Of a DNA stretch of 34,766 nt, positions 1-6,721 are shown in pieces; the first letter of the stretch is position 1; each line of letters begins with the position of its first letter. The position numbers and the translations under genes were made by a program. The stretch comes from an uncultured Bacteroidota bacterium. Its GTDB lineage: Bacteria > Bacteroidota > Bacteroidia > Bacteroidales > WCHB1-69. The notes under the pieces are model-generated. The model was given only the letters and a program-made list of their open reading frames with translations. It did no database searches and was not told where the DNA came from. The stretch is from NCBI GenBank assembly GCA_902774205.1, contig CACYHL010000030.1, positions 1-34,766 on the forward strand, read 5' to 3'.

Positions 1-1
1 G

Positions 2-370
2 CTCAACATCAACTACGGACCGGGCGTTCGCTTCGGCAACGACTGCTTCCTCAACTTCGGCTGCACGCTCCTCGCCCTCGGCGGCATCACCATCGAGGAT
101 GACGTCTTCATCGGTCCGCACTGTGTGTTGGCCACCGAATACCATCCCGAAGACCCTGCCAAGCGCCACACGTTGCTCACCAAACCCATCGTGGTGAAAC
201 GCAACGCCTGGCTAGGCGCCGACGTGAAAGTGTTGGCGGGCGTCACCATCGGCGAGAACGCCATTGTGGCCGCAGGAAGTGTGGTGACGAAAGACGTGCC
301 TGACAATATGGTGGTAGCTGGAAGTCCGGCCAAGGTAATCAGACCCATCGACCCAAACAAGAATGACTGA
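2..370 (+). CDS. Hexapeptide-repeat O-acetyltransferase, 3' part
   Basis: This is the C-terminal part of a left-handed beta-helix acetyltransferase of the maltose/galactoside acetyltransferase type; the start lies outside the window. The open frame runs from base 2 and shows the repeating hexapeptide pattern (ITIEDDVFIGPHC, then VTIGENAIVAAGSVVTKDV) and the usual ending (VVAGSPAKVIRPID). The family transfers an acetyl group from acetyl-CoA to a sugar or related hydroxyl. The His in EYHPED is at the place where these enzymes carry residues near the catalytic site. The substrate cannot be read from the sequence, and it may act on a surface polysaccharide or a free sugar. The gene is GC-rich like its right-hand neighbours. 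The flavodoxin gene downstream has its own promoter, so the two are probably not one operon. Confidence 0.85.
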   Translation, partial: LNINYGPGVRFGNDCFLNFGCTLLALGGITIEDDVFIGPHCVLATEYHPEDPAKRHTLLTKPIVVKRNAWLGADVKVLAGVTIGENAIVAAGSVVTKDVPDNMVVAGSPAKVIRPIDPNKND

Positions 371-448
371 CGGAAATATCAAACTATGTGTGGACAATAA
401 CAACTGACCGCCGCAAGGGGTTGAAGTGCCCTTTGCAGGCGGTGATAT

Positions 449-481
449 TTTGCCTGCATTCCAAAATAATGCGTATCTTTG
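449..481 (+). promoter_or_regulatory. Bacteroidota-type promoter of the flavodoxin gene
   Basis: TTTG at 449-452 is followed after 21 bases by TATCTTTG at 474-481. This matches the Bacteroidota primary sigma consensus (TTTG, 19-21 bases, TAnnTTTG). The start codon lies 34 bases downstream. Confidence 0.7.
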
Positions 482-515
482 CAGCATCAATTGAAACCAA
501 TAAACTGAAATAGCA

Positions 516-1049
516 ATGAAAAAATTAGCATTCATCATGGCAGCATTTCTGACGATGAGTCTGAGTGGCTGCGCACAGAAAAACCAAACCCAAAATCAAG
601 AAAAGGAAAACCCCGAAATGAAAAAGACTTTAGTAGTTTACTTCTCGGCCACCGGCACCACCAAGGCCGCCGCACAACGTCTGGCAACAGAACACAACGC
701 CGACCTTTATGAAATCACTCCCGAACAGCCATACACCGATGCCGACCTTAACTGGCGTGACAAATCATCACGCTCGACCATTGAGATGAATGATAAGACC
801 TCGCGGCCAGCCATCAAAGGCACATGCGAGAACATCGCCGACTACGACACTGTATGGATCGGCTTCCCTATTTGGTGGTACACCGCCCCCACTATCGTCA
901 ACACCTTCATCGAAGCGCACGACCTCAGCGGCAAGGTGCTCAACGTCTTCGCCACCAGCGGCGGCAGCGGCGTGAAGGACTCCTACAACGACCTCAAGAA
1001 GGCGTATCCGCAATATAATTGGGGAGAGAGTCGGTTGATGAATAGATAG
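516..1049 (+). CDS. Flavodoxin-family lipoprotein
   Basis: The 177-residue product starts with a lipoprotein signal (basic MKK, hydrophobic core, lipobox LSGC with Cys19), then a polar linker, then a flavodoxin_4-like domain. The FMN phosphate loop is seen in VVYFSATGTTKAAAQ, and the later WIGFPIWWYTAP and FATSGGSG segments are the flavin-ring loops of long-chain flavodoxins. It is expected to bind FMN and carry electrons, but the lipobox places it in the envelope, anchored to a membrane, instead of in the cytoplasm. No acidic surface-export motif follows the Cys, so a periplasm-facing anchor is more likely (inference). Homologues normally continue 12-18 residues past the WGESRLMNR region with a final helix; here a TAG ends the frame, so the C-terminus may be clipped. 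A separate promoter at 449-481 drives it. Confidence 0.85.
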   Translation: MKKLAFIMAAFLTMSLSGCAQKNQTQNQEKENPEMKKTLVVYFSATGTTKAAAQRLATEHNADLYEITPEQPYTDADLNWRDKSSRSTIEMNDKTSRPAIKGTCENIADYDTVWIGFPIWWYTAPTIVNTFIEAHDLSGKVLNVFATSGGSGVKDSYNDLKKAYPQYNWGESRLMNR

Positions 1050-1071
1050 GGAAATTTTTGATGGATTGCTG

Positions 1072-1098
1072 TAGGGCTGCCATAATATGACAGCCCTA
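1072..1098. terminator. Hairpin after the flavodoxin gene, possible terminator
   Basis: TAGGGCTG (1072-1079) and CAGCCCTA (1091-1098) form a perfect 8-base-pair stem with an 11-base loop, 22 bases after the flavodoxin stop. The following sequence is AT-rich but has no clean T-run, so termination is plausible but not certain. Confidence 0.4.
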
Positions 1099-1512
1099 TA
1101 TGTTTATATAATACATTCCCAATAATCTCCCCAACGTTACATCTACATAAAAGAATATGTGGCCTTCAGCCTCCCGAATTCAAACAAATAATAGGTGGGA
1201 GCGCCACACATGCTATGCATTTTAAAACAATGGTATAATCAAAGCCTCTGTAAATTCCGATGATTTTGTAATCTGTTGTATGACTGTATCTTATTGCTGG
1301 AATAACAACTGCTCATGTCAACTGCACTCAGCACGATACAAACCCACAATACCCATTGGCGAAATTCGGATTTAAAGGGGCTGTTCATCGTCTATTTTAT
1401 GGGGACTTCTATTTTTAATCGTTTTTTGCATTTGTTCGTATCATAACCTGTTGTGGACAAACCTGAAAGAGAAATCCGTTTTTTGTAAGGTGAAGTTGAG
1501 ATGGACATCTCC
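1099..1512. other. Non-coding stretch, nothing recognised
   Basis: About 414 bases without a convincing gene on either strand. It is more AT-rich than the flanking genes. Short reading frames here are poor in codon pattern and have no recognisable product. No tRNA, repeat or clear promoter was seen. Confidence 0.5.
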
Positions 1513-2916
1513 CTACGGATCGGCACGCATGGCATCAAACTCCCGCCATCGATCATCGATGCCGTGGAGGTAGTCCCAGTAGTAGTCAAAGATGACACCG
1601 GACATATCATCGGGGTGATTGAGACCGCGTTTAAGCAGGTAGGTCTGCAAGCGGGAGCCGCCCCACAATCCCCAGTTGTTGCGGATCCACATTCCCGGAC
1701 CAAAATGGAGTCCGTCAATCTCTTTGATGCTTTTGGAGTTTCGGATGAGGCTACGCAAATGTGGCGAAAGCAATTTGTCAAGCTGGTGAAAGCACTCCTC
1801 AATGTTTCGGGGGATGTAAATGCCGTTGATGGAGTCGGCGGTCAAGCGTTGCAGATAGGCTTCATACTCCTGTTTCCGTTGTATCTTTTTCTCCTTGGCC
1901 GCAATTCGTTTGTCGCTTTTCCGCAAGAAAGCGTAAAACTCCTGACACCATAAATCTATATCGTCTGGAAGTTGAGCCGGGAATGCATATTCCAGTCCCA
2001 AGATGGCCTCGCGGAGGGTTGCGTCCGGCAAGCTGTCCTTGTTTTCCATCTCAATGATGGTGGCCGCTCCTTCCCTGTCGATTCGCAGCAAAGCATGAAT
2101 CCGGTAGTACTTGTACTTATCGAGATTTCCTCCTTTGTCTTTATCGCTCTTCATGTTTAAAGCCTTTGCCAAGGCATTCTCTACTGCACCGTAGCTATTG
2201 TCATTTTTGAGATCGACATATTCACCGCCATTCTCGAACTCCACTTCTTCCCGTTTTATGTCTGGCATCGCCGACAGTTGGTCCAGTGTAAAAGTGTCAA
2301 AATCTGTCTCCACGAACTGCCCAGTTGGGAGATACAATTCGATTAGTCGGCGCGTGAAAGTGTATATATAAACTGTATCATTGCAAAGGAATACAGGATG
2401 CTCCGTCAGAAATGTGTCGCGAGAGGATGATTGGGGCTTGAAAATGGAGTGTGGAAGTCCATTTGTCCATTCCAGTGTGCGAGCGGTAAAGAACAGGTAA
2501 TCAGTACAAGTATCACAATGAATCAGCTCGTTTAGGTGGATACGCCGCAGCACCTTCCCATTTCGGTACAGGCTGACAACGTGGGTGGTATATTGGGAGG
2601 TATCACTTTCGTATACCCTATTCAGAATATGCGCCACCGTCATTCCGTCGTTGCTGATGAAGAGATAGCCTTCCGTCAAACATTCTGGGATGGTGTACAA
2701 AAATCTGGATGTGCTTTCGTCATACACGTCGGTCCGTCCCCTGCACGACTCCTGAATCGGAGAGTAGGGGAAAGTGATGGCTTTATAGTTCTTGTTCTGC
2801 GAATATACCGTCACGACATGTCTATAGTGTGGAATAGAGATGGCCTTGGCCGTTTCGCAAAACAGCAGAACGAGGCAGAGCAAGAAACCCAATGGCAATG
2901 CGGCGTACTTGTTCAT
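1513..2916 (-). CDS. Secreted protein with DUF6794-like C-terminal domain
   Basis: A 467-residue protein with a classical signal peptide (MNKYAALPLGFLLCLVLLFC, cleavage probably after AKA) and so exported. The middle part (about 30-300) contains strands typical of a repeat or propeller fold and is not recognised. A charged, helical Lys/Glu-rich stretch lies near residues 330-355. The last about 100 residues contain IPRNIEECFHQLDKLL and then GMWIRNNWGLWGGSRLQTYL, which resemble the DUF6794 domain found in Bacteroidota; its function is unknown. The start at 2916 gives the signal peptide directly. It stands alone, between an empty stretch and a gene fragment. It could be a surface or periplasmic protein; no enzymatic motif was identified. 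Confidence 0.75.
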   Translation of the reverse strand: MNKYAALPLGFLLCLVLLFCETAKAISIPHYRHVVTVYSQNKNYKAITFPYSPIQESCRGRTDVYDESTSRFLYTIPECLTEGYLFISNDGMTVAHILNRVYESDTSQYTTHVVSLYRNGKVLRRIHLNELIHCDTCTDYLFFTARTLEWTNGLPHSIFKPQSSSRDTFLTEHPVFLCNDTVYIYTFTRRLIELYLPTGQFVETDFDTFTLDQLSAMPDIKREEVEFENGGEYVDLKNDNSYGAVENALAKALNMKSDKDKGGNLDKYKYYRIHALLRIDREGAATIIEMENKDSLPDATLREAILGLEYAFPAQLPDDIDLWCQEFYAFLRKSDKRIAAKEKKIQRKQEYEAYLQRLTADSINGIYIPRNIEECFHQLDKLLSPHLRSLIRNSKSIKEIDGLHFGPGMWIRNNWGLWGGSRLQTYLLKRGLNHPDDMSGVIFDYYWDYLHGIDDRWREFDAMRADP

Positions 2917-3114
2917 TTTCCCAAAATACTAACCAATTAGGCCGCGAAATTACGCAAAATCGCACAGATAACGAATTTTTTCTTCTTTTTCTATGTAAAA
3001 TTTTGCTGTTTTGGTTTTCTTGCACTCACCTTTCGGAAATGGTAATATTGGTTGACAGTTCTCTAATACAACCTTTGCCCATTGTTCTATACATGAAGCT
3101 TGTCACGCTCCTTG

Positions 3115-3375
3115 TTAGATTGCTTTTTTGAAATCACTGACTGTTCGTGCAGTCTCTCTATCTGTCTTATTTTCTGCTCCCGTGAGTAAGGATGCAATGA
3201 CATACGTTGCACCTCCCGCTGAGCAGCCATGCTGTTCGAACGGTGAAAATCGTTGATATACAATCCGTCCATTGATAAATAATTCTGCATAGTGGTCAAG
3301 TTGTTTCAGACCTTCGGGAGTAAAGCCGTTTTCAATAATTTTGGAAACAGATGCCCAAAAATATTTGTTGTTCAC
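3115..3375 (-). pseudogene. N-terminal fragment of a Bacteroidales accessory-element protein
   Basis: An 86-residue frame starting at GTG 3375 and stopping at TAA 3115. Its N-terminal half (YFWASVSKIIENGFTPEGLK, then ELFINGRIVYQRFSP and EQHGCSAGG) resembles from memory the start of a much longer Bacteroidales protein often carried on mobile or accessory DNA and annotated as a polyvalent-protein kinase-like product. Only this first part is present: the frame stops just after an A-rich run at SDFKKAI, and the about 200 bases before the next gene do not restore the rest. A promoter -7 box lies upstream at 3396-3403, so the stump may still be transcribed. The family assignment is tentative, and it could also be a genuine small protein. 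Confidence 0.4.
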
Positions 3376-3395
3376 GATGGAATTTGTTTAGGAGA

Positions 3396-3403
3396 CAAAA
3401 ATA
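3396..3403 (-). promoter_or_regulatory. Promoter -7 box for the 3115-3375 fragment
   Basis: On the minus strand this reads TATTTTTG, a match to TAnnTTTG, 21 bases before the GTG start at 3375. It is divergent from the promoter at 3471-3478. Confidence 0.45.
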
Positions 3404-3470
3404 CATTTTTTCTCAAATGAAAATCCATCCTGCTTTTCTCGGAAGATGCTGATTATTGGATAATACATTG

Positions 3471-3478
3471 TATCTTTG
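3471..3478 (+). promoter_or_regulatory. Promoter -7 box of the EFR1-like gene
   Basis: TATCTTTG matches the Bacteroidota -7 consensus. No good -33 TTTG at the right distance was found. The box lies inside a possible upstream extension of the reading frame (a TTG at 3456), which argues that translation starts at the ATG at 3510. Confidence 0.55.
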
Positions 3479-3509
3479 CGCTATAAAAAAATGCAAGTGT
3501 TATTTTAGT

Positions 3510-4307
3510 ATGATCCTCTATTTTTCCGGTTCGGGTAACAGTCTTGCCGTTGCCCGACAGATTTCCAACAAGACTGGCGAACAAGTGATACCGCTATGCA
3601 AAGCGGCAGGTAAAGACCTCACCGACGAGAAGCGCATCGGATTGGTGTTCCCAACCTACTGGCTCGACGTCCCCATTGCCGTACGCGAGTTAGTGCCGCA
3701 GCTGCATCTCAGTGCGGCGGCATACGTGTATGTCGTCATCACCTGCGGGGCGCAGACCAACAACGCCGTGTGGACGGTGCGCCGACTGTTGCGCAAACAG
3801 GGTGTGAAGGTGGCCTACTGCCACAAAATCCGCGTACCCGACAGCAGCGCCCTCGCCTTCGGCCGCGACCCCAACCAACAGGCATGGAAGTTCGAGCGGT
3901 ACCGGTCGCGGTTGGAGCAGATCATACAGGATGTCGCCACCGAGCAACGCGGTCTGCACTTCAGCGGTTTCGACCCCTTCGGCTGGCTGCTCAGCCGTCC
4001 GTCTGTCGCCGCCAAAACCCAGAAGGTGACCCGCCCGAACGTGAATGCCGAGCGATGTGTGGGGTGCGGCACCTGCGCCAAAATCTGTCCGCAGGACAAT
4101 ATCGTAATGGCCCGTAATGACGTATTGCCTGCATCCGCGACACCGTCTGCGCCTGCGACGGCACAGATCGGCGACCGTTGCACCGCGTGCCTCGCCTGCG
4201 TGCATTTCTGTCCGCACCTCGCGGTGGAAATCAACGGCAAAGCAGTGAAGAAGGAGTTCAGGTACCACCATCCCGACATCAAGCTGGCGGATATGGTGTT
4301 GCGGTAA
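3510..4307 (+). CDS. EFR1-type flavodoxin/ferredoxin fusion protein
   Basis: A 265-residue protein with an N-terminal flavodoxin-like domain (MILYFSGSGNSLAVAR, the FMN phosphate loop; VFPTYW later) and a C-terminal bacterial ferredoxin domain with two Cys clusters, CVGCGTCAKICP at about 182-193 and CTACLACVHFCP at about 223-234, each able to bind a 4Fe-4S cluster. This is the architecture of the EFR1 family in anaerobes, a cytoplasmic electron carrier linking flavin and iron-sulfur redox; the physiological partner is unknown. I chose the ATG at 3510 because it begins exactly at the first strand of the flavodoxin fold and lies downstream of the promoter. The sulfoxide reductase gene follows after 30 bases and is likely co-transcribed. 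The gene is clearly GC-rich. Confidence 0.88.
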   Translation: MILYFSGSGNSLAVARQISNKTGEQVIPLCKAAGKDLTDEKRIGLVFPTYWLDVPIAVRELVPQLHLSAAAYVYVVITCGAQTNNAVWTVRRLLRKQGVKVAYCHKIRVPDSSALAFGRDPNQQAWKFERYRSRLEQIIQDVATEQRGLHFSGFDPFGWLLSRPSVAAKTQKVTRPNVNAERCVGCGTCAKICPQDNIVMARNDVLPASATPSAPATAQIGDRCTACLACVHFCPHLAVEINGKAVKKEFRYHHPDIKLADMVLR

Positions 4308-4337
4308 ACCCTTTACATAACCCCAATCCATACAACT

Positions 4338-4790
4338 ATGAGCAAAAACGAAAAATACGAACTGCTATACAAACAGGTCCTCTCGCTGGCGGAAGGTGAG
4401 CGCGATAGGGAGGCGATGATGGCCAACACCGCTGCGCTGATACACGAGGCGTTCGGTTTCTGGTGGACGGGATTCTACCGTGTGGTGGGCGAAGAGCTGG
4501 TGCTGGGACCGTTTCAGGGACCGGTGGCCTGTTCGCGCATCCCGTTCGGTCGCGGGGTGTGCGGTACTGCATGGCAGGTGCAACGCCCCCTTGTCGTGCC
4601 CGATGTGGAACAGTTTCCCGGACACATTGCTTGCAGCAGCGCCTCCCGCAGCGAGATTGTGGTGCCGCTGATCTACCACGACCGGGTGGTGGCCGTGTTG
4701 GACATCGACAGCGAGCACCTTGCCACGTTCGACGAAACCGACCAAGCCGGATTGGAGAAAATAGCGGAGGTGCTGGCGCCGTTGACGTAA
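4338..4790 (+). CDS. msrC: Free methionine-(R)-sulfoxide reductase (GAF domain)
   Basis: A 150-residue single-GAF-domain protein. It reduces free L-methionine-(R)-sulfoxide to methionine, a repair reaction after oxidative stress, in the cytoplasm. The three Cys used by this family are all present: Cys65 (GPVACSR), Cys75 (GVCGTAW) and Cys99 (HIACSSASRSE). Their spacing of 10 and 24 residues is the same as that of E. coli Cys84/94/118. The GFWWTGFYRV segment near residue 40 is also typical. It sits 30 bases behind the EFR1-like gene with no promoter between, so a redox-linked two-gene operon is likely, possibly with the ferredoxin protein as electron source (inference). Confidence 0.92.
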   Translation: MSKNEKYELLYKQVLSLAEGERDREAMMANTAALIHEAFGFWWTGFYRVVGEELVLGPFQGPVACSRIPFGRGVCGTAWQVQRPLVVPDVEQFPGHIACSSASRSEIVVPLIYHDRVVAVLDIDSEHLATFDETDQAGLEKIAEVLAPLT

Positions 4791-4964
4791 GGGAAAAATC
4801 AAAAACAGATGCGCCTTTATGATATTTGACAATGGCGAAAAGTTTGATTTTTAATATGTTATGAATATCCAAACGAAAGAACTTCTCGGCATCCAGTTCA
4901 ATCGCATCATGGACAAGAAATCCTATGCCCTGCCTTGCGCGAGATGATGAATTAAAAATGGTTT

Positions 4965-5987
4965 CTATTTCACCACAAACTTCGCCGTTTCAAAGTGTTT
5001 TTCTCCCTTGATTTGCAAGATATAGAGTCCCTTTTCCAATCCAGCAACGGGAATTGTTCCATGGGAGGAGCCCGCTGCCACAGTTTGACCCAAGACATTT
5101 AAGATGGAATAATCCACTGTTTCGCAAGGAAGGTTCTTCATATAGAGGCGGTCGGACACAGGGTTGGGATAAACCTCTAACGGCTGCTGACGTGAAGATT
5201 CGTGGAGAGCCGAAGGTTTAGTCGCAGGAATGATATTCAAAATAATACCCTCAATCTTCGTCATACCATAATAAAAATCTGGATCTGGAATGTCGTACCA
5301 GTCATCTAAGGAATTTCCATAGCCAAAGTTGAGATGGAACTTGCCATCACTTTCCCTATAGCCATCAACCACAAGATTGTGACCGACTGTTCCCTCGGGA
5401 TTTTCAACGGCAAGATGGGCGGGATAACCGGCTTGCAGATTGGAAATCAAGGTGGCATACATTACGGAATCGGGTTCCAGAAACAGCTGGCAGTCTGTAA
5501 AGCCAAACCTTTGGTACGCCGCAAACGCCTGATCCACAGCAAAGGTGCCTGAACCTTCCGAAGTATATACCTGTGTGCAGGCTGTGCCGCACGCGAACAC
5601 CACGGCAGCCGCCAACAAGTCAGGGAGTTCCTCCCCACGCTGGAAAGTGGCATCAACGGAATCCAACAACCCGTTCAACTCAGGAAATGACGGAAACTGC
5701 AACATTTCCCAATCGTCATCAATATTATAATTGCGACCGGCGTAATGGTGGGCATAGTCGTCATTGTCAGAAAAACGTGTGTTTTGTGTTGTTCGCAAAT
5801 AATTGAGAATCTGCCCCATGGCAATAGCGGGACATCCGGCAGCACTATATGCGTTGCCATTCACCGGGTCACGTGGACAAAGCTGATTGTAGGGGTAACT
5901 CTGTGACCACCGAGTGGCAAGGAGCGGTTCTTGCGCAAAGCTGCTCAAAGCGCAAAACAATAACAACACGGGAAAAAATCTTGACAT
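4965..5987 (-). CDS. C10 (streptopain-like) cysteine protease with type IX secretion sorting domain
   Basis: A 340-residue exported protein. The signal peptide is MSRFFPVLLLFCALSSFAQ. A papain-like C10 peptidase domain follows at once: the nucleophile is Cys52 in AAGCPAIAMGQ and the His is His203 in VGHNLVVDGY, followed by the usual FHLNFGYG and DDWYDIP strands. From about residue 270 there is a type A T9SS C-terminal domain (EVYPNPVSDRLYM, then NVLGQTVAAG and GLYILQIKG, ending KFVVK). The protein should cross the outer membrane through the type IX system and be attached or released. The long inhibitory propeptide seen in streptopain is absent, because the catalytic domain begins right after the signal peptide. 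A -7 box lies at 6013-6020. Confidence 0.9.
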   Translation of the reverse strand: MSRFFPVLLLFCALSSFAQEPLLATRWSQSYPYNQLCPRDPVNGNAYSAAGCPAIAMGQILNYLRTTQNTRFSDNDDYAHHYAGRNYNIDDDWEMLQFPSFPELNGLLDSVDATFQRGEELPDLLAAAVVFACGTACTQVYTSEGSGTFAVDQAFAAYQRFGFTDCQLFLEPDSVMYATLISNLQAGYPAHLAVENPEGTVGHNLVVDGYRESDGKFHLNFGYGNSLDDWYDIPDPDFYYGMTKIEGIILNIIPATKPSALHESSRQQPLEVYPNPVSDRLYMKNLPCETVDYSILNVLGQTVAAGSSHGTIPVAGLEKGLYILQIKGEKHFETAKFVVK

Positions 5988-6012
5988 TTTACTCTTAATT
6001 TGATTGACAGGA

Positions 6013-6020
6013 CAAAAATA
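6013..6020 (-). promoter_or_regulatory. Promoter -7 box of the C10 protease gene
   Basis: Minus strand TATTTTTG, 25 bases before the ATG at 5987, within an AT-rich stretch. Confidence 0.55.
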
Positions 6021-6102
6021 TGAAATTTTTTGAAATTATCCCTTTTGCTTCTGTAAACTAACGAAGTGATTTTGTTATCATATTTTATACGTTTTTCTCT
6101 TT

Positions 6103-6413
6103 CGCGGCGAGTTGCCGTATAGTTTCAAAACAACTGTTCCCTACGCCGCGAGTGTGTCGTAGGTTGCTGTCACCTCCTCATACCGCACTCCTTGCAGTCG
6201 TTTGTATGAGTTTACGAAAATAATGTCGCTTCGCGACAAAAAACAATGATAAGATGAATTTGTATATGAAGCAGACCTCGGAGAGGTCATACTTTAATAA
6301 ACCCAGATAAGCGCAGTTTTACTGCAGCGCAATCTGAGGAGACGGAACGAACTATAATAATCTCCGCGGTGCGCTGTAAACGTTCCCAAGAGCCAAACTG
6401 CTGCTCACCGCGG
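6103..6413. repeat. Hairpin-dense intergenic element of unknown nature
   Basis: Inside the 734-base gap between the protease and ATPase genes lie at least six perfect or near-perfect inverted repeats: CGCGGCG 6103-6109 with CGCCGCG 6144-6150; CCTACG 6140-6145 with CGTAGG 6158-6163; CTCATAC 6177-6183 with GTATGAG 6204-6210; TGTCGC 6224-6229 with GCGACA 6233-6238; GACCTC 6274-6279 with GAGGTC 6283-6288; a stem from CAGAT (6304) through GCGCAGT to ATCTG (6336); and CCGCGGTG 6364-6371 with CACCGCGG 6406-6413. The first two compete for the same bases. No convincing protein frame spans it. It could be an interspersed Bacteroidales intergenic repeat (MITE or REP-like) or a structured RNA. The left (5988-6102) and right (6414-6648) flanks are plain AT-rich sequence. 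Confidence 0.55.
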
Positions 6414-6651
6414 AATGGGGAACATTGCTAATAACAAAATTCTATACGAAATTAGAAGATGACAACAAGACTAAAAGGGAAAACGAAAATTGAACTGTCC
6501 ATTTTCCATATTGATTATCATTATCTTACAATCTTAATTTTAGTGACTTGAATGGTCGGTTGAATGGTTTTCCATCGGAACCAGCACCGATCAAATCGTT
6601 CGCAAAAATACAATATTCCACGTTTCCGATATACGCAAAAGAATTTCAACC

Positions 6652-6684
6652 TTGATTTTCTAATGCAGAATTTTTGTATTTTTG
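6652..6684 (+). promoter_or_regulatory. Promoter of the DUF4143-type ATPase gene
   Basis: TTG at 6652-6654 and TATTTTTG at 6677-6684 are separated by 22 bases, close to the Bacteroidota consensus. It lies 38 bases before the ATG at 6722, so that ATG is preferred over the upstream TTG at 6674. Confidence 0.5.
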
Positions 6685-6721
6685 CAAACTAAAACTGTGT
6701 ATATACACAAAAATATTTTTT

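Noticed and set aside
1392-1802. Minus-strand frame that ends in a basic peptide (GYDTNKCKKRLKIEVPIK)
   Set aside because: Most of it overlaps the well-supported secreted protein in another frame, and the basic tail alone does not identify a transposase or other element.
4861-4947. Small open frame of 28 codons (starting MNIQTKELLGIQF) between msrC and the C10 protease
   Set aside because: No promoter, no recognised family and very short. It may be the remnant of a larger gene, but there is nothing to support it as a gene.
6364-6413. Possible group II intron or tRNA-like fold at the CCGCGGTG/CACCGCGG hairpin
   Set aside because: No domain V sequence, no intron-encoded protein and no cloverleaf. 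Only the inverted repeat itself is supported.
6103-6413. CRISPR-like array
   Set aside because: The stems have different sequences and uneven spacing, so there is no repeated unit, and no cas genes are present.
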